From Pomacea canaliculata (taxonomy: Eukaryota > Mollusca > Gastropoda > Architaenioglossa > Ampullariidae): DNA of 64,000 nt. Position numbers and translations under genes: made by a program. The notes under the pieces were generated by a model that was given only the letters and a program-made list of their open reading frames with translations, ran no database searches and was not told the DNA's origin. This document shows positions 25,346 through 37,942 of the stretch, in pieces. The stretch is taken from positions 7,808,717 to 7,872,716 of the forward strand of contig NC_037597.1 in the NCBI RefSeq assembly GCF_003073045.1, given 5' to 3'. How positions within the stretch are numbered: the first letter of the stretch is position 1; every line of letters begins with the position of its first letter.

Positions 25346-28300
25346 GCTTACAACATGGATATGCAGGTTGTGCATGTGAAAACAATTAACATCCACAACT
25401 ATTACATCACAATGGTGAATAAAGATTCTGTCCAGTGTTTATTGCCACTAATTAAACAACAAAAACTCACCAGTATAGTTGGCTGAATACTGATACATGT
25501 ATTTTCTTTGGTAACTTAAATGAACAGAATGGCAATACTTGTAGCCATTCACTTTAAAAAAAGGTAAAACATGTCAACATGCCAACCAGTTTACTTCCAC
25601 TACCAAATGTGCGTAGCCACACCCTACCTTTTATGAATCATCTCTTCTCAATCGCTAAGGAAACTTTTCAACTTTTATTATGACAGCCTAAGACACAATT
25701 TGTTGAAAAAATATTTATTTATGGCAATTTTAGTTTTGTATAAAATAGTGTCTTTCTAGAAACATTTACACAATTATAACAAAGTAAAACAATCTATGCA
25801 CTTTATGGTCCTCAGTATGAACTTATTGTTGCCAAAATAGCAATTTGTATTGATTCACGCAAACATTCCATGCTCTGCTAAGAGGTATAAGTCACATGAC
25901 TTATGACAGACATGAGTCACTGCGTTAAGTGGATATACAAAATTATCATCATTTAAAAAGTGAAACCAAACCCCCATCCACCTATCTCAAAAAATCAAAT
26001 GTTTCAATTCAAAGAAATAATTCTGTTTTTCATTTATGATTATTTTATTGCACTTTCATTGAAATTCATTAAAAATATCTTGATTAAGCTTTACAAATAC
26101 ATGCAAACCCAAAATAGTGTCTTAATTTAGCAGCATGACAAGAATTAGCTCCGCTTCTTTTTTGGTCCAAATAACACAAAATTTGTGTCAAAAAGTTTGC
26201 TTAAGGCAACAAAAGAAGAGATAAATTTGTAATCCAATAAACAGTACATCAGGTAACTGAACACAAAATTTCGTCAAAGTATTTTACAGATATTTTTATA
26301 AACTTTATATAAAATTCAGTGCATTTGTCCTATAAAAGAAATGGAGAAATTTGAGGAGTGAAAAAGAGATGAAATGTAATCTGATTTTTTTTGTTTTAAA
26401 AAGCTTCAATAAATAATACTTCCAGGCATAGTTCACATTTTTATAATCTCTGGAGCCGTTGGACAAGATTAAATCAAAATATGCAACGATGATGTATGCT
26501 GTCACATGCATAATTATAACCAATTGATCATTCGTTACAAAGGCAGAAGTGAGACCTGACAATATTGCTCAGTTATTACTTGAAACTTCATTTTTGCTGA
26601 CATACTGTCATCCACACAAACTTTTTAAAGTAGCACGGTAAAACCTCTCTATTAAGACTATCTAAAATCCACCAAAATCGATTCTTAATTTAGAAGGGTA
26701 GTAGTTGGAAGATTAACCAGTCTGCTTCCATTCCATTAACCATGACTTCAAATACTTATAAATTAATGTTTATTGCAATGTTGAAATAATGCTCATAAAA
26801 ATCATATGAATTTTTGTTTCCACCTGGTCAAGTTTATTCTGCCATTTTTAGGCTGAACTGAAGATTTATAGGGAAACTAACTCTCCAGATAAGAGCAATG
26901 AATCTGTGTAGTGGAGACAGACGCTCTCTTAAAAATGTACCATATATTTTGAATGTGATTTCTGCATAAAGCCCCAATAAAGCACAAACAGGCGATCACA
27001 ATAATTTTATTTTTTTAATAGACATTGTGTCTGTGTGTGGTAGTGGTGGTGGTGTAGTAGGAGCGGTCATTTTAACCAGAAGCCATATCCACTCTGCCGT
27101 GACCACATGGTCCCAACACTGAATCGACCAGGTCCAGGTAAATTAATGCCCGGGGAGTAACACCTATTTCATATTAATCTAACATCTCCAAGTCTATTTA
27201 ATAAGAACCCCTAAACTAAAACATAGTGAGATTTTAACCAAACATCTGCAGAATTAAAATAAAATTAATAGAAAATGGCACTATGCAACATTGTGTGAAT
27301 GGTATTGCAAAGCGGTCATTTTCGCTTAGGACGATAGTAGCTAAACTTGTTCGAACAATGCATGGCTAAGCTGATAATATTTGACGTTAATAGCTACTTC
27401 TGTCATTGAAGGTTGATGCGTCTTTTAAGTCTGGATGGATCTGACTTTCAGTGTTGGGACAACATGTCAGCTATGACTGGTGTGATATGACAGGTGACCC
27501 ATGGAACAAGCAGTCTCTTTCAAAATTTATGTGATTTTTTTTAGAAAATGTAATATATGAGAAGCAGCCTACCAGAAGCAGCTTTTTAAAATGTACTATG
27601 TTTTTTTTCATTATGCATCGTTTGCAAAAAGGTTGTAAAATATCACAAACTGTCGTTCATAAGTCAGGTTGGGGAGGTAGTCGTAAAAGAGATGATGTTT
27701 ACATAGCATTTTGTGGGTTGTAACTGAGGTCTTAATAAAGAGGTTTTACTGTAATGGTTGAATCATGCAGACAACATATATATATATGTAATGGACTGGT
27801 CATAAATGACATGTGTAATCAATATTACAAAAGGTAACAAAGTCTGTCAAAAAATATAATAAATAAAGTTAACTGAATTTTAAAAAATAAAACAACATTA
27901 TCACAAAGATTTCACAGCCAAATACAAAACATACACTCTGAGGAGTTCCAGCAATGAAGTTGTATGGGAAAAAGTAGGGAATATATATATTTTTTTAAAA
28001 AAGGCAGATACTAGACAGTGCTAGCTTACCTATCCATTTAAAAAAAAATTCCAGAAGAGACCAAAAAGTTAACTGAAAACTACTGTAAGAAGCAGCAGCT
28101 AATCATCTGATGACACATTTTGTCCAAGAATGAAGCAACTACTTTTTTTTAAAATTAACCCCAATAGTTAAAAATCTGGAAATACATGTACTTGGAACCA
28201 TTTATTTAGTTGAAACAGAACCTGAATGATAGCCTAGTTAAAATACAGTCTTTTAAAATGTAACAGAATACTGAAACACTATTCCATTTTTTCAAAACAA

Positions 28301-29441
28301 GTCCAGTCATATATTAATTTTCAGGAACACACATTTCTCCTTTGTTGTTGGTCAAGCATTCAATAAACATATATACAATTTTTAAAAAAAAAAGCAGATG
28401 TCACTTATATGATGATAATTGCATCATATGTCAAAGCACTAAAATATTAAATTTTAAATATTAAAAATAACTATCCGGCTAGTCTCAAGCAATTTTAGAA
28501 ATCACACATATTGCACATGCTCGATCAAATCTAATCAACAAGATCAATGCTTCTTGACTTCACAGATACACGACACAAACACGAAACAGACTGATTGTTA
28601 TCGTTGATTGCACACACAAACAGCTGGGTTACCCGTATATACTAATTGATTCAGTTACAAGGCAGGTTCACCACCTGCTTAAAGAAATGCACATTCCTGG
28701 GTGTATACTGTGACCAATTACAAGCAGAATCCAAAACATCAATAGGGGAGTGTGCAAATAGATTGAATACACATGATCTGGGAAATTAAGATTAAATAAA
28801 TAAGGGACGGCGCCATGTTCTAGTGTATAGTGTGCTTAACTCTGGAGCAGTTCTCCAATTGAAGGTTTTGAGGCCTGTGATGCACAACTCCTGTTGCCCA
28901 TCGAGCATATGAATATTTATCAGGGGAGGTAAAAAGCTGGTGGAAATATAGGGCTCAATTTTAAACATGCTTTCCCCTCAAAATGTGAACCAATGAAAAG
29001 TTCACTCCCTGTTCAGCTACAAGGTTTTTTTTCAAAAATACCTTCCCCTCATAGGGAAGAAAAACTCCTCTCCACATTTCTCTTTCCTGTGCTTCTCTTC
29101 CTCGAGACTACTGCATCAGCATAAAGGTAGCAAGCAAAAAACAAAATTATAAATAAGATATGTTAGAACATTAAACAGTCACAAACAAAAATGCTTTTGC
29201 GAAGGTAACAAACAACTAGAAGACTGGCACTTCCATGAAACATTTAGATGCTAAGTGATTCCAACAGACAATGGTACATTTTAATTCTTTTGGCAGTACT
29301 TTTAAAAAAACCAAATAGGTAAGCCCTAATAAAATGGCTGAAGAATACATAGTGTTAAAGGATGGACCTGAAAAAAAAAGACTACCAGAATTTTGTCATG
29401 TGCATTGACAGCTCAAGTGCTTTCACTCAGGTCATGTACCC
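25346..29441 (-). other. Probable 4.1 kb 3' UTR of the PPxY gene
   Basis: Between the stop codon at 29442 and the poly(A) signal at 25340 there is no credible ORF or transposon. The sequence is AT-rich with many ATTTA and TGTAAATA-like words on the minus strand and no splice-flanked open frames. This texture is typical of a long regulated 3' UTR, but transcription is not proven by sequence. Confidence 0.4.
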
Positions 29442-32373
29442 TCATATACTTTCCTGGATGTCAGTCAAAGGAGTAACTCTCTGATGCCGTCTTGCCTCCC
29501 CCTGGGATGTACACGTAGGTGTTGTGTGGGCTGGAAATGGTCCATGGGAAGCTGTGTAACACTGTTGTTGCTGAGCAGACACTGGTTGCATCATTCTTCC
29601 CAAACTGTCAAATTGTCTCTGACTCTGTCCACGAGTGAAGCCTACTGTGGAAGAACATATAGTTGATGACCATTCCATAGTTGGGAAAGCCTGGTGACTC
29701 TGCAAAGCATGGGCTGTGGGAGACATGATCTGAGTTTCTTGTGGCAATGCGACAGAAAAGTTGAAGGTGAAACAGGTGTATCCATCATGGGAAGTGCCTT
29801 GTGCTTCTGACGAATGTGGAGGAGCCCACAGCTGAGGGGGAGGGGGAAAGTGAAACTGGCCAGGTGATAAAGGGGCTGAAAGCTGACACGGTGATAATGG
29901 TGCTGACAAGTGTTGTGGAGAACTTGGGATTCCTGGTGGACGAGGAGACGATGGTGCAGAAAGGTGACGAGGAGAAGCAGGAGCAGACAGTTGGCGAGGT
30001 GAAGATGGTGCAGACATATGATGCAGGGGTGGTGGGGTCAGCCTCTGGCCCGAAGAAATGCCTGCTGGGGCACCAGACTGATGGAGGAAGATAGAATGAT
30101 TGGAGTGAGCAGGCAAGGGGCTTGGGTGAGGATCCAGTTGCAGCGAAGGTAGCCCTGTTCCAAGTAAAGATTTGCTTATGCTGTTTGGGTAAACCGTTGC
30201 TGCTGGTAAGACTGGGCACTGTGCAGACATCGACTCTGAACCCAGGATTCCCGACAATTGGGCTGATGTGCTCATGGTGACTCGAACTGCTTCATACCCT
30301 GTGCAAGAAGGAACTGAAGGTATACTGGGAGTAGATATGAGAATACCCATTTCGTGCTCTGCATAGGCAGGTGAAGGAGAGACATGATATGGGAAGGAAA
30401 AGCAGCAGCACCCAGACTTTCCTCGTAGGTTGGGGGCAACTCATCTTGCTCATCATGTGTGGTGCAAGATGGCGTGTTGCTACTGCTACTCATCTGGGTG
30501 ACTTCATGGTAGGATGGTGGGGCACAGTCATCTACTGAGTGCCTGCAACGAGTGCCAATTACATCAGCTGATGCCTAAGTGATACTATTTTTGATGCCAT
30601 TCAATGCATCTATTTGTGTTTCAAGCTTAACAGAGTAATGATCCTCATTTAGAGACAAAGTACTTTTATGAAACCAGAGCATGGAGCAAGATTATGTGCA
30701 GAAAATGCTATTGCACAGTAAGATGTCTGTGCATTTATGTATATCTTCCTGTGTAAAGTTTGCAAAAAAAAAAAAAAAAAAAAAACCCAAAAAAAAACCA
30801 AAAAAAAACAACCAACAAACAAACAAACCGAAAAACATTTTTTTCAAGCTCTGTATCACTGTTAATTATGGTGTCAATTACCATTGTGTTTATATTATTA
30901 CTTGGTACATGTTGAACTCATTATTTATCATCTCATAAGCTTGTAAATAAATGTAATAACACTAATAAAATACAGGAAATAGTTTAAAACAAACCTGTGA
31001 AAAGCTGCAGCATGTTCATAGCTCATGCGATCATAACGATCCATGATGATAGTAGCTGGGTGGAGGCCATCATCATGATTCACCACCACTGCAGTGACTG
31101 TACCCCCACTCACTGCATCAAGCTGAAAAACACTACCACTAATAAGCACCAATTTAGTTATTATTACACCCACATACTACTACATCAATTTTTAAACACC
31201 AACACTAATAAGCACTAGTTTCTTCATTACTACATCATGTGTAAAACACTGGCAGTATTAAGCATAAAGCTATCTATCATTACACAAATATTTTACTACA
31301 GCTATTGAAACAAAAATAGCTCAATAAAACAAATATTCAAGGAAAAGAAATTTCTTAAATTATAAAATGCTATGTTCTGCAAGAATGTTTCTCTTTTGTT
31401 TATGATATTCATATAAGCAAATTTTAATTTTGTATCACTTTCAACCAGAAGAAAACATTTTTATTGAATCCTCAGTTTAACAGATAAAGGGATAAACTTC
31501 ATGGCAAATTAATCTATTAAGGGTACATAAATTCAACAGAGTTGTCCAATATCATCAGCATTTCACACACATTTGTGCTAAGCAATACAAATGTGTTAAT
31601 CTTAATACAATGTAATGCATATCCTGCTTACGCGCATAGAAGAACGGGTGTTGCCATTGCGTTTACAAGCCAGAAGAAACTGACGTACAGATAGCAGCAG
31701 CAGCAGTAGTGCCAGGGCTATTAGAAGCGGCCCTGTCATTGACATCTTCCCACCAAACACATCATTGAATCCTGAATTAAGAACAGATTACAATTATATT
31801 TTAAAGATTACAAGTAGAACGTTATTTACACTGAACATGTTTATATTGTCCCAAAGTAATTCCTTTTGTGATGGTGAATACAATCTTTTCCAAAGCTTGA
31901 AAAAAATGAGTGATATTATCTGAGATAATAAAAAAGCAAAAGGAAAGACTCAATGAGAAATTGGGAGATATGGGTGGGGAAGGAAAAATGAAAAAATAAA
32001 AACCTTACTTTTTTATTTGTTACTTACTTTGTTATATTTTTACCCTTTCCACTTACTTGTCATCAACCACTAAAACTTAAGCATTAATCACTATAGATGA
32101 TTTTATTAGTAAACACATTATCAGAATTTCCAGAGGAATGTTCAAAATACAATAGAAGTGTGTGTGTGCGCGCGCTCAGACAACTCAATCTTTACCTAGC
32201 CATGTTAGAAGACTGCCAATGAGGAGCAGGACACACGCAACAGCAGTTAGCAGGATTCCACGGCGCAATGGTTCCTTGGAATCGGGACGGCCGAAAGATG
32301 ACGATGTGATAAATGTGCGGAGAGCACTTGGTCTCCTATGCTGATAAGCATGGATGTGAGTGGTGGTGAACAT
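29442..32373 (-). CDS. Two-TM protein with PPxY motifs and Ser-Pro repeat tail (TMEM51-like layout), 4 exons
   Basis: Exons: 32373-32196, 31771-31632, 31122-30995, 30542-29442; about 515 residues. Exon 1 begins MFTTTHIHAYQHRR and contains a hydrophobic segment (GILLTAVACVLLLIGSLLTW). Exon 2 has a second (GPLLIALALLLLLLSV) followed by CKRNG. Exon 4 starts with PPSYHEV and PPTYEES, two PPxY motifs of the kind bound by WW domains of NEDD4-family ligases. A Ser/Pro-rich tail follows, with imperfect LSAPxSPRx repeats. Two N-terminal membrane spans followed by PY motifs resembles TMEM51 and other small PPxY adaptor proteins; orthology is not established. Phases match throughout, but exon 4 needs one added base between 30425 and 30360 to link the PPTYEES frame to the AYAEHEMGIL frame. 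Likely endosomal or plasma membrane, by inference. Confidence 0.75.
30765..30840. repeat. A-rich simple repeat in intron
   Basis: A run of more than 20 A is followed by A-rich units with CC or C interruptions (AAAC-type). It lies in the intron between the exons ending 30995 and starting 30542 of the minus-strand PPxY gene. It could be the poly(A) tail of an old retroposon, but no body is recognisable. Confidence 0.8.
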
Positions 32374-34300
32374 TATGAAATGCCTGCCCTACCTACCTAA
32401 CTCACATCACTTGCCAAGGCGTTAGCTTTTCAAGCCAACTGTTGTCTTCATCTGTATGCAGACTCGAATGATATATATGCAAGGTAATTCTCCTTTGATA
32501 AGAGACTTATTCTGCATCCTGAAAAATATTCATCCGCTGACAAGATCGAGCATAAAATATAAAGTACCAGAGTACTTCCGATTTTTAAAAATAAATTTTA
32601 CTGCGATCGGACCTCGATGTTCGGCATTCGGCCATTTGTTCCCCGTCGTTGTCGGCGCCATTTACTCAACAAACCATAGGTTTCTGCGAGAATTTTTGTA
32701 TCAAATTCATTATCTATGTTCTCGGCAAACAAACGAAAAACGATTTCACGGATTTATAATGCACACGCTACTTTGTTTACACAGCTTCGTGCCACAGCTC
32801 TAACCGGAAGTGATTTCAATATTCACAGGAACGACTTGCCCCGCATTGGGTCGACGACTATGTTAGTGTTTGAGAAAACCTTGAATAGAATACGAACGAA
32901 TCATGAATCAAAGTAATGGTTACCTTCTCTTGATAGTTTCCTAGAAGGAATTCTAAATTCTGATACTGTCAAAATCAAAATCAAACAATACAATACTACA
33001 GAAAAAAACTATAAAAAAATTTGTTAGTAAAACTTATTCGGTTACTACACATGTCTTGCAAGAATAAATAAATTTAAGCAACAATCTCACTTTATTTAGC
33101 TTGTGATCGTAAGATTAGTACGAAATTCAAAGAAATACATCTAGAACAGGTAAGCGTTCGGCTCATTGCATGGATGTCGGTTAAGCCGTAACCCACGAAC
33201 TTGTATTACTGGATTGCTGGCAGATGACCCACCCCAAACGAGGCATGTTGTAGTTTCCTGGTTTATTCAAGTTCAGTTTTCCGGTTTATTCACAAGTTCA
33301 GATTTACTACTCCGAAAACGGAAGGCAGTTTGTACAAAGTTTTCCGGTTATTTAAAGCTCGCCGAGTACTAACTTAATTGTTGGTCTTTGGAGGATTGAA
33401 TGTCTTATTTCGAATCACTAAATAAGAGATGCTAGATAAGCGGTGTCTCAATGATGTTCGTTATGCCGAAATTTTGTTCGCTATCCGACACAAACGAAAT
33501 CGATATACACATCCATGCCGATGGTGACCAATCGTCAGTTAGCGCGAACACGGCTTCAAATCTGCGTTAACCGATCGCCCCTAACCGTCATTTAACTTAA
33601 CGGTGGTGTCCCCTTCCGTTAAGTCGTAAAACCACAGACTTCTATGATTTCTGTGCGTAAAACCGATGGTTAAAGATCGGGGTGATTTATATTTTGTTCA
33701 GAGAAATACAGAGGCATGCTTTGAGGAACGAGATCGAGTTTTTCGCGATAGGATTAATCCTATTGATAAATACGACGATATTGAACTGTGTGTGCAAGTT
33801 TAGATTTAGCCTACATCACACTCGATCACAGCCTCACAGATGCTGTTGAAAATCATACACAAACTCGGCGCACGTCACGTGCGTAACGCGTAACGTTAGT
33901 ATTTTCTTTTCAATTTGTGCGGTGGAGTGGAAACTTTCAGATGTTTTGGCGTACTATATGTGCAATTAATTTTCACATGATGCGAAAATACATGACCCTA
34001 GCAGCATTGAAAATAGGTCCCATAAAGATTGTCCCATATGATCTCGAAAATGCGGTTCTGACTGGATCTCCTAATATAAGCAACTACTTTTAGCCAATGG
34101 CAGACGTACACCCACCGCGGCCGCCATTTTTAAATTTTTGTTTCAATTTCGCCATTTTGTTCTCCAGCAGCTGAGCGGAAATTTAAGTGTTCTCCAGGAT
34201 CAATTGCAAGCAGCATTCGACTGTTCGACAATACAGTACGTTTTTTTTTAACTTATACATACTCTAAGGTAAATATACTAGTTATTTATTCATTCCAATA
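32374..34300. other. Intergenic region, 5' flank of the PPxY gene
   Basis: No supported gene. Short ORFs here have no splice signals or recognisable motifs. The first few hundred bases should include the PPxY gene promoter; no clear TATA box was identified. Confidence 0.4.
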
Positions 34301-34953
34301 ATGTCCAAATTCAATGCAGAATACCACGCTCAGAGAAGAAGAATTAGATCACAAGTTAAGAAATACACGAAAGCAATAAATGCAGAAGTTTTCCAGAAAG
34401 AAGTAAAGGCAGGCTCAGCAGTTCTGAACCCTAGCAATTTGATAATTCTTTAGTCGTAATTAATGATGCAGAGAATTCGGAGCTGTCAGAATTTCCTCCA
34501 ATAACTTGTGATAACGATTTATCTGGCGATATTTCATCAGCTGTTATAGCATCCACTCGCGATCGGTTTCAGCTTCGCAATACCTAGATCAGGATCAAAA
34601 CGAAACAGATGTAATGGAAAGGGATTCTTTTCTTGATTATTTAGATCAGGAAGATCAAAGTGAAACAGACAGTGACACTGAATTATTACAGAATACCAAG
34701 TGCATATCAGAAAACGATTTGTATCAGGATTTAGCACTGGGCAAGCCAATGTAACATTACACTTAGTTCTTTGTCTCGTTTACTGAGTATTCTACGTAAT
34801 TACTATCCATCTCTCCCCAAGCATCCCAGAACACTGTTGAAAACCCCCCAAAAGTTAAACATTAGATCTGTAGAAAATAGTTCTGAATATTATTTTCACT
34901 TTGGACTTAAAGAATCTCTGTCTAAATCTAGTCTGGTTGGACTTATCAGAAAA
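34301..34953 (+). pseudogene. Transposase N-terminal fragment, frameshifted
   Basis: Starts MSKFNAEYHAQRRRIRSQV, then passes through four frames: breaks near 34440 and 34570, and near 34735. After the last break the text reads ASQCNITLSSLSRLLSILRN, then LPKHPRTLLKTPQ, then YYFHFGLKESL, ending at donor AAA|GTACGT. This N-terminal pattern (NI...L..LL.IL, LP...RTLLKTP, Y.HFGL) is one I associate with a family of transposase-like proteins common in cnidarians, insects and molluscs; that is from memory. The middle and catalytic parts are absent here. The fragment is acidic before the conserved part. A DUF4806 gene follows 340 bases downstream in the same orientation. Confidence 0.55.
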
Positions 34954-35292
34954 GTACGTTTTAAGAAAGATTAAGGTAAAGACTGTTCCACTTCAACACA
35001 TTTTGATCTGTCATTATCAATTTGAATTGTTCTTCTGTCTTGTTTAGTTACTTTTTAATAATTTCTTGAAAAGGGGGTAAATTCATGGGTACAGGGGGGG
35101 CCTTTAGGAGGGAAAGAAATGTACTGGGCTGTGTTGTGTTTAACACCTGCATTTGAACTATCAGTGCAAATATGCTGTACACATACATATTTTATTTATG
35201 CTTGCTTTACACATTTAACAGTGATGTTTACAAAGAGATAGGCTTTGCATATTTAGGATAAAATGCCTACAAACTGCATGTTGTTTCAGCAG

Positions 35293-37737
35293 ATGGCCTA
35301 TTCCATGGTGAGTTTTTGGAAGAAGCAGAAGGTTTAAAGGGGCCAGTAGCTGTAATTCCAGACAGCTGGCTGCTAGCATTTTTAAAGATTCCAGCGGTCG
35401 CAGGATGTGCAACTGGCCATCAAAATCTGCAAGCTTCATTATTAAACACCAGATTCCTCATGCCCATACATCCAGTTCGCCTGCACAAGTCATTAAGTAA
35501 GTGCAATTTTTTAATTCATAATTAATTTATACCAGAAAGAAAATTTATGAAGCATGTGAGCATTAATTGTCAAAATGACTGCTATACCATTATGTACTGC
35601 AGGACAAAGGAAGGAGATAAAAGATGATATCTGGACTGTTGAACAAGTAACAGGTACTGTAACTTTGGTTATTATGCTGCACTATAAAAAGTGTAGTATT
35701 GTTAAGGGAAATTTATGATATACTTTTGGTCTGGATTGGTGAATTTAATTAAAGTTTTTAAACAACATATCAACAGCTTATAGTTTTAAATTTAGTGAGC
35801 TAAATAAGTTTATGCAAATATATTCATTTGACACAGGGATGCACAGCTAACAGACAGCGAAGGAGAAAAGAATGCCGAGGAATCACTATGTGATGACCAT
35901 TCAATGCAGCAGTGTCCACTACCATTTCCATACTCTCTGCCGCCAGTAGTTGTCAGCCCTAGGGTGTCCCCAAGTAGCAGCTATCGACAAAGTACTATTT
36001 CACCTTTGCCTTCACATCTCCAACACTCATTCTCAGGTTTTCATCCTACCAGCATAGGGACCCACAACCCCTTGGAAGGTAATTTGAAGTCATTTTGTTT
36101 ATAATCATTTTAAAAGTTTGTTTTTTCTTACTCTCGGCCAAGACTTATTAACAGTGTTTTTGTGAAATATAGCCAGAAGTGGAAAATCCCAACCTTCTTT
36201 TGGCATAGTGAAAAAAAATGGAAATAAATATGGATCAGATATCAAATAGATATATGACAAATAGGAAAAGCAACCAAGAGTAGTTATATTTTCCAAGCAT
36301 TGTGAATTATAGCGAAGCCAGCAAAGATCACATCTATATGTTTTCTGCTATTGTGTTCGTTAGTTTCAGCTCAACTAGAGAAACTTGGGACAGCAGCAAC
36401 TGTCTTTTCTGGAAGAGATGAGAGATGATATAAAAGATGTGAAAAGGAGGCTTCAAGGATGGAGAAACAACACCAGGAAAAGGAGGTGACAGGAGGAAAA
36501 CTGCCAGAGGGGTTCCAGTTTCCCTTACAATCTTCAGAGGATGTTGACCATCTGGAGTGGGATTGGAAGACTGACCCTGGAAAACGGACACACTTGGTAT
36601 GTGCTGTATTCTGATTTGTTAGTAGGAGGAGTCAAATCTATTTCTGCTATTCCCTTTGAAGGTTTTTATAGCATTTTATTTTATAGAACAAATGACATGT
36701 CTGCAGTACTAAAAAGTAACAAAGGCATTGTTATGTTGGCATGGATTACAGCTGATAATAAATTTTCTGTAACAACTTCAGCTTGGTTACAGAGAAAAAT
36801 GGAAATTTCCTAATGGTTTTCATCCATATTTTGGTTTTATAATACTAGTTCTCATAACATGTATCGTGATACTGCCCACAGCAACTTTTATTTTAAAAAT
36901 GATGTATGCTTATTTGTCTGTTTCCAGGAATGCCATTTGACGATGGGTGGAATATTCACTTTAAAGCATGTGGTGAGGAGCATACTATCTGTGCTATTGT
37001 CAACTGACTCAGCCCGGTGTTACAACTTCAATGGTCTGAAAGAGAAGAAGGGACTCAAGAACCACTCCTTTATTTTACAAACAGTTCAGGGTAAGGATTT
37101 AAATATTTGACTGTATTTTCATGAGATTAAAAAAAACATTACAGGGAAACAACTCTAGCCTGGCGAACTTTTCCTACCTCATTTCATTGTGATCCAATTA
37201 CATTGGAAAATTAAAAATATGGACACATGTTTATGCAGTCTAGTCCTTTAATCAGCTGGTTAACGCTGTGTAGAAAGGAATGAACACAATAATTGATAGA
37301 CATCTTTACGTTTCGCATGTATTGGGATTTTTTAAAAAATCAGTATATGTCCAGAGTTTGTGTGCCTAAAGAAATTCGAATGCAGTTCCACTTGTACCTT
37401 TCTGATTATAACACTTAAAATTGTTATGGCACTTTACATATCTATATGATTTGCTTGTTCCTTCCTTTTTTTTTCTCATTATATTCTGGATTTTAGGGTC
37501 GGTGACCTGCAATTAAGTGATTACTTTTTATGCAGACCTCATATTCTTATATTTGTTCTATTTTTAGATGCTGCAAGAAAAAGTTATCCTGAAGCTACAG
37601 CTGCTGACCTGCAGGTGTATACATCAATTTGGTTAGCTGGTGCTCGGGATCGAGAGAATAGCAGAAGGGAAGGGCCTGAGCACAGCCTGTACAAGTCAGT
37701 AAATTGTTATGGGGTGGACGACGAGTATATGAAATAA
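35293..37737 (+). pseudogene. DUF4806 protein gene, about 6 exons with several frameshifts
   Basis: Exon-like blocks: 35293-35496, 35603-35653, 35837-36078, 36370-36596, 36928-37090, 37568-37737. The first begins MAYSMV and continues, after a one-base break, EFLEEAEGLKGPVAVIPDSW, then in another frame KDSSGRRMCNWPSKSASF. The fourth block contains QQQLSFLEEMRDDIKDVKRR and then LPEGFQFPLQSSEDVDHLE. Block 5 (MGGIFTLKHVVRSILSVLLS, ARCYNFNGLKEKKGLKN) joins block 6 (DAARKSYPEATAADLQVY) in correct phase. This order (N-terminal MxxSxVxFLEE, VPxSW, coiled segment, LPEG, C-terminal domain) is the usual DUF4806 layout. Splice sites are well kept, but at least four single-base breaks make it a decayed gene unless they are consensus errors. 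Function of the family is unknown; members often occur near transposons. Confidence 0.6.
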
Positions 37738-37942
37738 ATAAGTGTAATGATATGCCATACCAGAAATACTGCATGAGAATTTCGCCATAGAAACATAAGA
37801 AAACAATTTTTCTCACGATGATAGAGTTGCTTCATCACAAAACACTCTACATGATAAATGAGCAGCTTTCATAATCTTTGTTGATTAGCTTTTGTATTAA
37901 TAAGATTTAGGATATTAAAGTCTTCTGTTTGCCTAATTTCAG

